DNA of 41,596 bases, from the NCBI GenBank assembly GCA_910592205.1, contig CAJVPJ010000133.1, forward strand, positions 1 through 41,596, read 5' to 3'. Each line of letters opens with the position of its first letter. Position 1 is the first letter of the stretch. Position numbers and translations under genes: made by a program. The stretch is from Paraglomus occultum. Lineage: Eukaryota > Glomeromycota > Glomeromycetes > Paraglomerales > Paraglomeraceae. Of this stretch, positions 1 through 11,609 are shown piece after piece. Below the pieces are notes generated by a model. The model saw only the letters and a list, made by a program, of their open reading frames with translations, did not search any database and was not told the DNA's origin.

Positions 1-2180
1 TCGAGTTTCTTACTTTAACCCCTGAGGATAACAAAGGACTCCTCAATCTGATGCAAATATACCTATCCAACCACAAACTATGTTAAACTATCACATGCCA
101 AACGTTCATCAATAACCCAAACCCGGTTGCAGAGCCTGGGTATTAGTATGTACAGTTATAGCATAAACCAAGATCCCAATCAATTCCTTTTATATCTAAA
201 GGCCAGCTTCGCGGCAGCATTCGTACAAAGCGCATTATCTCGCATGCAGTCAAGACATTAACATTTTTGAGGTGTGCAATCTGATGGGGTCCATCCTCTT
301 TCAAGATATTCCCACTTTCGATTGTATTCGATTATTTATTATTCGACGCATTTTCCCCTTGGTAATACATATCATGGGAATTACTCTGCTGGTGTTACTA
401 TTACTATTGCTTCTTGCTTATTTAATTTAATCTATTTTCCTAGTTTGTCTGGTTTGATTTTTATTGGTTCAAGTCCCAATCCACGTACGGGTATCCAATT
501 AATCACAAGAACTTTTTTTGACAAGGATGTACACGAGCAGAAAAAACCTGTACATCTGCTAGAAAATAGTTAGGATTGCGTCCAATTAAATATATGAAAA
601 ATAGAGCTGATTACGCAGATAATAAAGAACAAATAATTGACAGATTTTTCATGTAGTATATTTCGAATTAGGAATCTCTTTAGTGTAATCCATTAGGCTA
701 AGACAATTAAGTTTTATTAAAAATACATTGTAAAATCGATAAATGGTTTTTACTCAAACAAGAAATTCTCCGTGAATGATAGTACCACTCAAATTGCTAA
801 CGTTATATGTAGAACCTTTGATATATTCCATTTATAGTCTTATTATAATTGCGACATGTGTGATCGGAGCATGATAATTCGATAAGGTTTAATATTGTTC
901 TTCACGTGTTTTGCCAGAGAACGTAAGTTCGTCCAATATGGAAACGTCTCGCATGAATTCGTATCGCTAATTTCCCAATTCACAAGATTAACTGGTCCAG
1001 ATACTTCTTATGCAAAGGAACACAGAGTCGACAGCATCCAGACGCATAATCACGCATCGATAAGGAGCAATGTAATGTACAACTATGTAAAAGAATGCTT
1101 GTCATACTTTTTTCTTTAACAACAGAACGTCGAAAAGTGACAAATATTTTCTTAATGATTTGTTTACATATTAATATGCCGACTATATTGTTAATATTGT
1201 TCACTCGCAAGCGCTATCGTCAGGTGTGACCTTACTATAGAGACACTATCTGATTTACACGATTGTTTAGTATTACCCCATGTTGGTTTGATTGGTTGTA
1301 AATTCGACTACCGTAATGGCCCAGCAGTGCGACCGTGCATAAGCATTAAAATTCGATAAGCGGTTAATTACTACTGAATTAGATATGAACTTTTTTAGAT
1401 AAATCGACTCGGGGTATCGTGGACACTGTCATTCTCTGTGATCTGTATTCTTATGCAATTAAAACAAGGCAACACAAATCGATCACAAGCTAGAGTGGGC
1501 TTTTTTTCCTTACACAAGCGAAGATTATACATGATATATCGATTACTCGTAATGTATATGTGATTGCAGAGAGAGAGACTTGCATTCTCAAGACATGAGG
1601 TGATGCAATCGAGCAGGTAGCAGTGGTTTCATAATGAATGGCCTAACAGAAGAATCTGTCCATGTATGCGACAAGCTCAGCTACCGATATTGTATAATGG
1701 TCTAGAGATAATAGCTGTTATAGAAAACCTTGATATTAGAGATTCTGCTTTATTATACACTTGATACACACTGTTAATAAATGTGATATTCTTTTTGTGG
1801 AGATCCAATTCATTATTTCCACGTGCCTAATTTATTCTCTTAAAAAAACAAAAAAGAGAAAACTATGTTTCTTGCCACCTTGAGAGACGCTCATGCTAAA
1901 CATCGTCATCTTCAATTCTCCTAATCTAACCATTAGCCACCTCATCCTCTGTTGTATTAATAACTTAAAAATGGGGTTGCTTCTTACCGCTCTTCTAATA
2001 CGCAAGATAGAATCCTATGATCTTGGTAAACAATTTTAATGGGAATCTTATTTACATATTTACTAACTGGGTGATTTCAAATGTGATCATGAGAGGCTAA
2101 ACCTTTGTTCATATGTACTTTATTTGGTATCTGGCGTTCAGACAGATCGCATGATACACATCATTTTCTGACACCCGTAA
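1..2180. other. Left flank without a supportable gene
   Basis: About 2.2 kb of AT-rich sequence. The longest open frames (99 codons at 274-573 on the plus strand, 74 codons at 895-1119) have no recognisable domain, no convincing splice partners and no composition that separates them from background. I found no tRNA-like B box, no terminal repeats and no rRNA similarity. The right end is the 3' side of the minus-strand WD40 gene and probably holds its 3' UTR. A decayed or lineage-specific gene cannot be excluded by eye. Confidence 0.5.
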
Positions 2181-4802
2181 TCATACTCGCAATGCTTGAA
2201 CAGTCCTGTTAAATCCTATTGCAACCCATGAAGGTGAAGCCGAACTCCAGCTTAATTGACAGATTTCTGCCGACGCTCTATAAGCTAGCGATGGAACTTG
2301 TTGGAGTTCACGCGGACTGGGATGGGGAGGAGAAACTGGTGATTGAAGTTGGACATCCCATACTAGTACTTGTGAATCATCGCCTGTGTTGGGGTGATGG
2401 GGAACCGGGAAGGCAAATAAACTCATTAAGTACAACCGACAGATGGACATAATTAGCCCTTGCGTTCTATATAAACCTATTACCCCTCTCTCCTTGCCAT
2501 GTACATTTCTTTCATACCTCCACTACAAAGAAGACTGGAACTATTAGGTGCCCAGGAAATGCAATTAACGGTTGCTGTATGACCCCTCAACTCTGCAACA
2601 GGCATTCCAGGAACTCTAACATCCAATATCTGTACATCGGGAGAGTCCATGTGAAATGTGGCAAGATAATTGGAATCGAGTTTGTTAAAACACAGCCGAA
2701 GAAGAGACAGTTGCGGATTAGAGACAGAGTGTTGGGATGGATGTGGATTTGTGGGCGTTTCGTAGATTATCGTCGAGTGTTCTAATGATCTTTTAAAATC
2801 GCAAACGGAAAATTGTAGAGTATGATATTATGCAATGACCTGTTATAAATAATAAATTGACTTTTGGAAATAATAACAATGTCGTAGGATTGAGCATAAA
2901 TTTACCTCAAATCGAACATCCTTACACTCCCATCTGCGCCAACGCTTGCAAAGACATCTACGCTCCCCGACGCGAAAGCAACATCGTATACTTCTTTATC
3001 ATGTGCAATAAGCTGTGTTTTTGCCTGTGTAGTTTCTACATTCCAGACAGTACACGTCGTATCGATGCTCGAAGTTACTGCCAAGGAAGTATCGATTTCA
3101 TTCCAGTCGAAGGATGTTAGTGGCGCGTTAAAATCTGCTTTGGTCTGATTTAAAAATGGGAGATAATCAGAGGGAATGAGGGAACGAAAAGTCAAGCGAG
3201 GGTATATAATAGGATGATGATGAAAGAATAAGAAGAGAGGCCTGATAACGTCAATATGTTGACGGTTGTCAGAAAATATAAATTAAAAGGCATTCTGAAG
3301 ACTTTTTTCCAGTAGCATCCTCCTTCCACTTTTTTTCCACATAGCCGAAACTTACGTTCGTTAACAATTGCCGATGATTTAATCTCTGTGTTCGCACTCC
3401 AACTCCATTATTCACTCCAATGGTATTACCCGTAGTGTTAACATCATCTACAATCTCCCATAAACGTAAGTGATCGCCAGTCGTGGCGAGCAGGTCGGGA
3501 GTTTTTAGACCACCCTTTTTATGATTAATATAATCAGTCAATTATGGACGCGGAAAATGAATATTGCTTGGGTTTTTGTAGTTGCTTCTCCCATTAATCC
3601 TACCTCTCTATCGTACCTTATTTGGTTCCCATAGCACTTTCGTTATGGGGTAGTGATGATCAACTTCAGCTATTTTGATAAAATCGCCAGTAGACGGGCG
3701 TTGGTAGGGATCATCATAAACTGTGTCTGATAATGCTATTATTTGTAACTGAAATTGAATGAGAATTAAACACAAGAATTAGATTTCAACGAGTAGTTGA
3801 TTGATTGATTGATTGACTATCGATTGATCGATTCGTTCATTCGTTCATTCATTCAGAGACAAGGTTTAAAGCCGGAGCTGGCATAATTAACTATATACAT
3901 TATTGTAACGGTGAATTGTGTTGTTGTTATTGTTGTTGTTGTTGTTGTTGTTGTTTTTGTTGTCGTTGTTGTTGTTGTTGTTGTTGTCGTCGTCGTCGTC
4001 GTCGTTGTTGTTGTTATTGTTGTTGTTGTCTGCTGTTATCGTTGTTGTTATCATTGCAATTCGCCCGTCGCTTTTGGTACCGTCATTGATCCATTCTCTT
4101 GCTTGACAATTTGACACATTATTTTCACTAACCTCTATCTCCTATTTAAATGACTTTATACTATACTTTTTTTGACAGTTTCTCATGGGTAGTCATTATA
4201 CCATAATTCACAATTACGTTATAATCATTATAGTTGGCCTTTGTATAAAAATTTTTTATTCTCATATTCAGCTAATATGCATTCAATACTGTTAATGCGC
4301 ATTGCACGCTTTAAATTCTATCCCATTTTGCTCCTCATCCTCAAGATTCACATACCTTGTTAGCATATTCTTCTATAAAACTTCCGAGTGCCAATCTAAA
4401 TGCTTTGTCACCAGGCCGCTTACTCCAGTCCAATCCATATACACTCCATGGTGCCTGGTACTCGTACATATCCTTCCTGGCTACTCCGTTCATGTCTCTG
4501 GTCCCCTTTACACTCATGTCGCTAGCATAAGGTGTGAGAGAGGGAGGCGAAGAGGTTCGACTGTGGAGTGAAGAGGTTTGTGAGTATTGGGCTGGCTGTT
4601 CTGCGTAAGTACGTGAAGTGGGAAACGAGCCGGGGAGTGTTTGCTGGTGTGGTAACGTTGGTGGTGGTGTTTGCTGCTGCTGCTGTTGTTGTTGTTGTTG
4701 CTGAGAATGGTGTGCGCGAGTAGAAGTGGTTGCTGGAGTGAGAAGTGTTTCTGGGTAGTATTGTTGTGAGTAAGATGTTCGTTGAATTGATAGGTGTGTC
4801 AT
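2181..4802 (-). CDS. DCAF7/WDR68-type WD40 repeat protein
   Basis: Six exons on the minus strand: 4802-4356, 3748-3617, 3514-3356, 3144-2906, 2789-2518, 2383-2181; every junction keeps phase and gives 483 residues. The protein matches the DCAF7/WDR68/AN11 (TTG1) family almost throughout: [15 protein letters not shown] at the start of the propeller, [98 protein letters not shown] and [18 protein letters not shown]. In animals and plants this propeller is a scaffold for DYRK/HIPK kinases, transcription factors and CUL4-DDB1. Residues 1-112 are an extra low-complexity segment with an 11-residue glutamine run; Met-96 or Met-104 lies just before the conserved part, so translation could also begin there. 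The gene faces away from the folylpolyglutamate synthase gene. The family call is very secure; the exact start is not. Confidence 0.93.
3797..3856. repeat. Tetranucleotide repeat tract in DCAF7 intron 1
   Basis: Two adjoining runs of four-base repeats, TTGA/TCGA-type (about 3797-3832) and TTCG/TTCA-type (about 3832-3856), lie inside the first intron of the minus-strand WD40 gene, next to the triplet repeat. Confidence 0.8.
3911..4052. repeat. (GTT)n/(GTC)n triplet repeat in DCAF7 intron 1
   Basis: About 140 bp of nearly pure GTT triplets, with a block of five GTC triplets near the middle (about 3987-4001) and scattered GTT to ATT or TTT variants. It lies wholly within the 607-bp first intron (3749-4355) of the minus-strand WD40 gene. 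On the transcribed strand it reads AAC/GAC. Long open frames across it (poly-Val, poly-Leu, poly-Asn) are repeat artefacts. It is a microsatellite likely to vary in length between strains. Confidence 0.9.
4671..4702 (-). repeat. CAG/CAA tract coding polyglutamine in DCAF7 exon 1
   Basis: Eleven consecutive CAG/CAA codons on the minus strand encode a glutamine run followed by a Thr/Pro-rich stretch in the N-terminal extension of the WD40 protein. The mix of CAA and CAG codons suggests an older tract than a pure CAG run. Its presence in the protein depends on use of the 4802 start. Confidence 0.85.
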
Positions 4803-6022
4803 TTGAGGTCCGTGGTGATGTGATGGGTTTTTGTGTATGAATGTTCATAGATGTCTTCAGTATGCATTATTGAAGCATCTGATGATGACATCATTCTGTG
4901 ATATCGGTTATAATTAGCATTAGGGGGACCTGTCAAAATGATAATAGACATACTGCAGGCATGCGACAAATCAGGATTGGGAAGCTAACTTTACGATTAC
5001 TCTTGTCAAGTGAAACGTCACCGCCGATATTAGCGTGCGTTACACGATGTGCAGAAAATCGATAATTAATATCATAATTAGAAAAAACTTTCGAGACGAA
5101 TTGATGTCTGTGATCCCGACATGCTAAAAACTTTGATATCAATATTGGTTAGACATCTCAAATGGAGAGACGCTAGGAAAAGAATGGAACGAATTGTGAT
5201 GAATAAAAGCAACAATTGGGAACGATGCGCGTAACATGACATTCGCAGATTATGTATAACAGATGTAAAGACATGCGACACTATCAGGAATGTAATATGT
5301 TTGGACTTGTATCCTTTCATATTATAATTACAAGCATTGAAGGTTGAACATGCATTATAGTAGCAGGCCGATTGTCGCAGAATGAAGATAGTAATAAAGC
5401 GCGTCATTGTTTATGTCTATCGTACCAAGCTTTTCTTTAGATTCTATCGCTGACTAAACGACAGTGGGATAGTTTGGATCGTTATGTTTGAATTTAGCTT
5501 TTTGAGCGAGACTGTCACACAAGCTATGAAAACGCATCATTCTCGTGGACTTTCCTCTTCCAGACCAAGTCTCAGAAAACGTCCTATAACTCGTTTATTC
5601 TGGTGGGAATGTACGTGCTGCATTATAACTATGCCTTTCTGGACCTGATCCGGTGAATCAAAACTCTAATCACAGCGACAATATATTTTTTTTTCGTAAT
5701 ATTAATATTGTTGATTAAATGACTTCACAATAACACGAGCCAAACATTAATATGTGGTAACCTGTTTTTAAGATGTTAGCTAGAATTAACTCTTACCATC
5801 CATCTCCAAACTGCGCATTGTATTTTTGTTACCAGCTTCAGACTGTAAGATTATTTCTCGTTGCAACTAAATGTATTCAAGTAAACGCTTTTTCTTGAAT
5901 AATAAATGCGTGACACGCTAATTTGGTAACCTTGAACTGATTTGTTTTAAATTTTGATTTGAAACAAGCCTAGTACTAATACAGTATTCACACAAATTTT
6001 TGTTTACCCGTGTTTGCACGGT
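4803..6022. other. Intergenic region between divergent DCAF7 and FPGS genes
   Basis: About 1.2 kb between two genes transcribed away from each other, so it should contain both promoters and 5' leaders. The longest open frame (5078-5407, minus, 109 codons) shows no domain and is rich in rare combinations. No repeat or RNA gene was recognised. Confidence 0.5.
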
Positions 6023-8766
6023 ATGCCTCATGTTAGAGCTGATTTCAAGCACTTAATTTTCAAGACATACTTTAGTGTATCAGCGACGAAAAGGATGGAG
6101 AAATCATATGAGGTAAATGACAGAATTTGACGCTGCATTATGGTACATAGGCATTAATTCTTTCGATTATACAAGAAAGCAATAGAATTCTTGGGTACTT
6201 TAAAAACTAACGCTTCGGTCCTTGAAAGCATACGTCAGTCTGGTGGTAAGCTTAATGATAGAAGTCTACCCGAAATGAGGGAATATTGCAGGAGAATTGG
6301 CTATGAGGTTGTAAGGAAAATTTATGATGCGATAAGACGAAGCCATATATCGACTAACTTTTATATAGTCAAGGGATTTCGATAAGCTGAATATTATACA
6401 CATCTCGGGTACTAAAGGAAAAGGATCCGTATGCATGTTTACTGAATCCATACTGGGGAATCTCACACATATGGATGGCATGCCTCGACTTCGTTTTGGT
6501 ATATGCTTTGATACACGTGGTTTTAAAGTATTTTCTGAACACTTCTAATTTCTAACACTTTTTTTTCCTTTGCATAGGCACATATACGTCCCCTCATCTT
6601 AGATCGGTTCGTGAGCGCATTAGGATTGATGGGAAGAAATTGAATAAAGAGGATTTTACTAATTACTGTTTCGAAGTTTATGAAAGATTAAATAAGGCCG
6701 AAGCAGCCAATCCGGGAATGGTCGGTTTCGCTAATCGTTAAGTGTTTGCGAAAACTTTGCTGACAAGAAGCTTTTTTCAATTTTTAGTTGATCGATGATA
6801 TTCCAATTGGCACTCCAGAATATTTCCGCTTTCTCACTCTTTTGGCGTTCCATACTTTTATGCGAAAAAAGGTATCCCTATCGTAATTATGTTTATGCAC
6901 GTTTGATACCATCATCTTCTAACATCCCGGGTGCAGGTTGATGTAGCAATCATCGAAGTCGGTATTGGTGGGGCGTACGATCCAACAAACGTTATCGAGA
7001 AGCCAATTGTGTGTGGAGTTGCATCTCTTGGTTATGAGCATCAGTCTCTTTTAGGTCACACCCTTGCTTCAATAGCTTGGAACAAAGGTGGAATATTTAA
7101 AGTAAGTATGTCGATGGAAAATGTTAAAACCCTTTTTTAGCTACTGACTTGACTTTTTTTTTTGCTTCAATTAATTTAGCATGGTGTACCTGCTATCACA
7201 GTCGAGCAACAGACAGAAGCCATGAAAGTGTTGATTAAGCGTGCAGAAGACATAAAGGTAAGTTTGACAAAAATACATCAAAGCTTTTTTGCCGTATTGT
7301 TTCGTGTTATTCGCGGTTGCCAACTGATGATAAATTGAGGCAAAACTGAACAAACAGTATGTGGTTCAGGACCTAGTTTGATTTACTTTGGAGATATTTT
7401 ACCAAATACAAAGCCAATTCAATATCGAATTGGCAAACGTTTGCCATCGTGTTAACACTAGATTGAGTCTTTGGAATCCCTGTTTGAAATGGCTTTAATG
7501 TCATTGTTTTTGGAGAGATTAGCTGATTGAGTCAAACATGGCCTGCTTAGAACCTGAGTTCATTTTTGAATCTCAATTTGTCTAAGGTCTTGGCCCGCGA
7601 AAAATGTGTATTATATAGAACGTTGAAACTTTGTTGAACATTGATGTGACTTGCGGATAAACAATTTTTTTTGTGGTTCGCGAAAAAGGCTCCTTTGAAA
7701 CAAGTTCAACCTTTGACCAAAGAAAGCTTGCATGGTGCTACTTTGGGTTAGTACTAGTACAATTTGGATTATCATTGGTTGTTCCAGCTGCATTAATATA
7801 TTCTATTCCTTTCCATACAAGGTTTACCAGGAGATCATCAATTTGCGAATGCTGCTCTTGCCATCGAATTATGTCGGGTTTGGCTCCAACGATGTCATAA
7901 TATTCGAATTTCGGAACAAAATCCTCCGAAGGAATTTATGAAAGGTTTGCAATCAGCTCACTACCCTGGTCGTGGACATATAGTTAAGGATCAAAGGTAT
8001 CCCAAGATTACCTGGTTCCTTGATGGTGCGCATACAGCTGAAAGTGTCAAGGTAGGGAAGTTGAATCAGTAAATGGTGTATTTGACTTTCTAATCACCTA
8101 ATTTGTGCCTCCGTTTGCAAATTTTTCAGGCTTGCGCACGATGGTTCGGTGATGTAACAGATCAAGATGCAGGATCCAAGTAAGCAGTATATAATATATT
8201 TAATGGAAATTTCTGATTTACCAGGCTTAAAATTTTAGCTGCTAATTCTTTGTCTTGTTTAGCGAGACCACAGATAGAATTTTACTATTCAGCTGCACCA
8301 AAGATCGTATTGGACAACCGATGTTGGAAGAACTTGGTTTGATACATCAAAAAAATAGATTTCATCATGCGATATTTTGCACCAACTTACCATCTTTGAC
8401 AAATAATTACAATATTGGTAAGTGCTGTTCAGTTGATTATGATTAAACCTATACTTGAATAATATGTTGTTATTCCATTTTGTTGAATCCTGTACCACTA
8501 CACTAGACCTGCATCATAACACAGTAGAAGATGATCCTACACTAAAACTACAACACATGATGGCTGAGAAATGGAAGGGGTTGGTAATAAAGCCAAAGAA
8601 CACTGGACATACATGCGATACTCACGTCCTACCGACTATTGAAGATGCAATAAACTGGATAACAGAATATAACAAAAGAACTGACGCGAGTTTGCAGGTC
8701 TTAGTCACGGGAAGTTTGCATCTCATAGGTGGATTTATGGCAATTCTTGAAATAGATGTTGATTAA
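6023..8766 (+). CDS. Folylpolyglutamate synthase
   Basis: Adds gamma-linked glutamates to tetrahydrofolates with ATP, which traps folates in cytosol and mitochondria. Twelve exons: 6023(or 6095)-6112, 6176-6310, 6369-6498, 6578-6736, 6819-6871, 6937-7101, 7180-7257, 7689-7746, 7822-8051, 8130-8179, 8263-8417, 8507-8766; 520 residues from the first ATG. Family signatures in order: [15 protein letters not shown] (P-loop), [96 protein letters not shown], and the C-terminal [14 protein letters not shown]. The exon 4-5 junction has two possible acceptors (6819 or 6788); 6819 keeps phase with the strong GTTAAGT donor at 6737. Two in-frame starts, 6023 and 6095, fit mitochondrial and cytosolic forms. 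The gene ends 161 bp from the convergent thioesterase gene. Confidence 0.96.
7258..7688 (+). other. Unusually long FPGS intron 7 with a hairpin
   Basis: This 431-bp intron is several times longer than the other introns of the gene. It contains a perfect inverted repeat with 8-bp arms, GCCAATTC and GAATTGGC, around a 6-base loop at 7413-7434. No terminal inverted repeats or target duplications at the intron ends were obvious. The flanking exons join in phase 0. Confidence 0.6.
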
Positions 8767-8927
8767 CATCCTTACCCTGAAGATTTTGGTTAACACCGAT
8801 AGGGTGTACTTTATTTATTGAAAGTCCATTTTGTCACAGTTATTATGAGTAAATCCACTGGATATTTTGTGGTAATAGAGACACCCATTTGCATTTAGAA
8901 ACTTAATCACTAATTATTATTAAAATT

Positions 8928-9855
8928 CTAAGTAGTCAGTTGATTCTCGTTCCACAATTCGCTCTCCTCGAATAACCCATCCATTTGAAGTATAGATTCG
9001 GCATACTTCATTCCATTATCTCTTAACATGTCTCTCAACTGCCGTTCTTGTTCACTATTACAAACGTATCCACACAATTCGAATACATCCTCTGGCTTGA
9101 CAGTCTTTCCATTCGGTTGCTTGAACACCAATTTAGAAGTACAAATGCACGAAGTTACTTTTGTCTTTGCCAGAACAAAGCGATGAATGAGAAACATCCA
9201 TTTTTCATTCCAGGTGAGAAGACGTGTCTCGACTAGGAATTTTGCAAATGGTGGGATCTCCTTCTTGAAGAACGTTTGAATGCCTACAAGCACATGAGTT
9301 ATTACAGGAAAGCAATAGACAAATTAAATGATCACTCGGTAGATACGAGAGAGGAGTAAAGTGATTACCTGCGTTGTGTATAAATAATTCCTTCTTGATC
9401 AATGGAGTGCCCCATTGTCCAGTCACATGGGCATAGCGGGCGTAATCCAAGAGCTTATTATATGAACTAAACGGAAGAAATATTCAGCACGATTTGTATT
9501 GTCGAGACAAACGGATGATCCGTGTTTTCTATTACCTGTTGTTCATGTGAAAATTTATATCCATCTAGTTTATGAGAAATAAATGTTAAATCTCTGAACA
9601 AAAGGTGGGCAAGCACTCTATAAGGTTCGTTATGAAATCGCTCACATCATCAGGCCATAATCTATGATTCTGTACTGAAATGTAAAACAAATTCTTCTGC
9701 TTCTCGCGCAGTCTCTCTAACCCTTTTCTGTAAGCAAAATAGCTTCGGATATGATAAACCAATGGCCAAGATTTGTAATTGAAGAGAATTACGACTACCG
9801 CCATAAGTTTCAGCGTAGAAACGGCATATTCAGAAACAGCCATGCCTAATACCAT
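8928..9855 (-). CDS. THEM6-like hotdog-fold thioesterase, membrane-anchored
   Basis: Four exons on the minus strand: 9855-9646, 9564-9536, 9466-9369, 9283-8928; 230 residues. The N-terminal ~30 residues form a hydrophobic segment that could anchor the protein. The conserved core follows: NHRLWPDDMDINFHMNNSSY, where the DxNxHMNN motif is typical of THEM6 and other YbgC/4HBT-type hotdog proteins, then LDYARYAHVTGQW, and LLTWNEKWMFLIHRFVL, the second strand pair of the fold. The 29-bp exon 2 carries exactly the DINFHMNN motif, so the model depends on it. Members may hydrolyse acyl-CoA or acyl thioesters, but the substrate here is unknown. It is convergent with the FPGS gene and head-to-head with ATP14. 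Confidence 0.85.
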
Positions 9856-10781
9856 CGTAGAGAAGGGGTAATTCTAGTTCGCAGAGTTCAACCGAGTTCG
9901 TTCCATCAGTAATTCCCATTCTTTGATGGACCAAAATGGGATTTTCTATGTTTAGTGTACGGATAAATAGTATTAGACGTTGTGACACAGTAAAATCCAC
10001 GTTATGTTAATCAGTATTAGTATGGTAATAATTTCCGGATCATATGAACCGGAATATCCGAGTCTTGGGTGCGTTGTTGGATAGTCTGTGGTCTAATTTT
10101 ACGACTAAAACTTAATCATGTTCCCGCTCGCGCACGGCCCGTGCGACGGGGTACGTCCGTAATTTCTTTATTTTGGCGTATCGTCTCGTCATATGGTATA
10201 ATTCTGAACCTGATGACGATGTGATAATTAGGAATGCTTGGATATTAATGAAGGAATGTCGAAACAGATGAATTACTAAGCGGGTTAGGGTTAGGGCTAT
10301 GGTTAACATCAGAAAAATTAAATACAAGTTAAAACCCGATTGCTCTTGACTTTAATTATTGCCGGGCTCTGTCTAATTTATACGGTGCGAGAGCGAGCGA
10401 ATGCTAACATAGCTACGGAAAACCCCATCTAACGACCACCATCCGGCAATGTATAAAAAGGGCGGTTTAACTTTTTTTATTGAGCAAACTAACAGCCTCA
10501 AAAATAGGCACACACGAATGATGTAGAACTGATCTATTATAAAGTTTTTTAGCGCCCGTCTTTATTACATCTTACATATTCGATGTGTATATGTCGTTAC
10601 AGGCGGCGCGTTCATAGTATATAGCATTTTAGAATTTACGTCAACATACTCTCGACTTCATGTGATCACACGGCTGAACAAAAATTTCTAGTATTACTTA
10701 CCAATCAGCCAATCATCGGGGTTTTGTCCATTCTTGAGATGGAGAGCAAACATTCCCTTATGACAATATTTCTTTGCATTG
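9856..10781. promoter_or_regulatory. Shared upstream region of thioesterase and ATP14 genes
   Basis: A 926-bp region between two divergent start codons. It contains a telomere-like TTAGGG pair near 10279-10295 and a relatively GC-rich stretch near 10370-10460. Open frames inside it (for example 10112-10327 minus) are short and unrecognised. Confidence 0.5.
10279..10295 (+). promoter_or_regulatory. Telomere-type (GGGTTA)2GGG motif
   Basis: Two tandem GGGTTA units plus GGG lie about 490 bp upstream of the ATP14 start and about 425 bp upstream of the thioesterase start. TTAGGG repeats are the telomere unit of many fungi, and in yeasts internal copies are bound by Tbf1-type factors at promoters. 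Promoter function here is inferred from position only. Confidence 0.5.
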
Positions 10782-11609
10782 ATGGCTGGATCTCGTTTGT
10801 TCCTTCGCTCCTCTAACCTTACGGTATGTTCAATCATTAGCGCACCTGTAAATTGAGGGTTGCGCCTCAAAAACCCTTGAAGGAACCCAGACGACAAGAT
10901 TGTTGCTCTTTCACCTCTCAAGCAATAACTTGATACAATATTTGCTATTCTCTCCAATATCTGCATAGCACTCACTATTGCAAACAGCTTCTAATGCACG
11001 GCTATCCAATGTCGCTGCTAGGAAGTTCTCTGCTCCCTCGGCTCCGCTCATGAAAGGTTTAATTGATTTTAGTTTTTAATGTGTTTATTTTAGTATTCAC
11101 TCTCTTACACCAACAACTCGATAATCCGTTATAAGATGTGATTTTGGACTTGTACGTGAAGGAAATCAAACAATACAAACCCTCGCTAGAGGTACGATAA
11201 ATCGTTTCTTTTTCTTTTCTTTTATTTCGGAAGGGAAGAGGAGTTTATTACGGCACTAACTAGTATGATGTCCTCATACAGAAACTGGGAGCTGAAGTTG
11301 GTGCGGCGAAAGATTTGCACATGCCATCACCACAAGAGGTTCGAATATCTTTTATTAGCGAAGGATGAGCAAGCATCTTATTAGTAGTAATTGGTCTTGA
11401 TATTTATTGCTTGGTTGTTTGATGCCTATAATTTTCAGCCTCCCGTGATCGACGAAGATTATTCAACGCAATTGGCGTCATATGAAGTTGACGAGCCAGA
11501 ACCAGAAGCGGCTGCTTTTGAGACGCTCTTGGAGAATGAATTATTGGCCGGTTTGGAAGATCGACCATCTTCTCTTGACACTCTTTTCACCCCGCCTCCA
11601 GCTCATTAA
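10782..11609 (+). CDS. F1Fo-ATP synthase subunit h, mitochondrial
   Basis: Five exons: 10782-10823, 10969-11056, 11136-11191, 11282-11338, 11439-11609; all phases agree and give 137 residues. The N-terminus (MAGSRLFLRSS, then ARLSNVAARKFSA) is rich in Arg, Ser and Ala with no acidic residue over the first ~42 positions, as expected of a mitochondrial presequence. The mature part begins DVILDLYVKEIKQYKP, matching the NVVQDLYLKELK signature of fungal Atp14, followed by a proline-containing linker, YSTQLASYEVDEPEPE and an acidic tail, also as in Atp14. Subunit h is part of the peripheral stalk. The family is short and poorly conserved, so the call rests on the DLY motif, presequence, size and acidic C-terminus. 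A 93-codon antisense frame over exons 1-2 is not considered real. Confidence 0.82.

Noticed and set aside
3887-4117. Poly-Asn/Asp, poly-Val and poly-Leu frames
   Set aside because: They are translations of the GTT/GTC microsatellite inside an intron.
10694-10975. 93-codon minus-strand frame over the ATP14 5' exons
   Set aside because: No recognisable domain, and the plus strand here carries an in-phase presequence and splice signals leading into subunit h. The antisense frame is best explained as a shadow.
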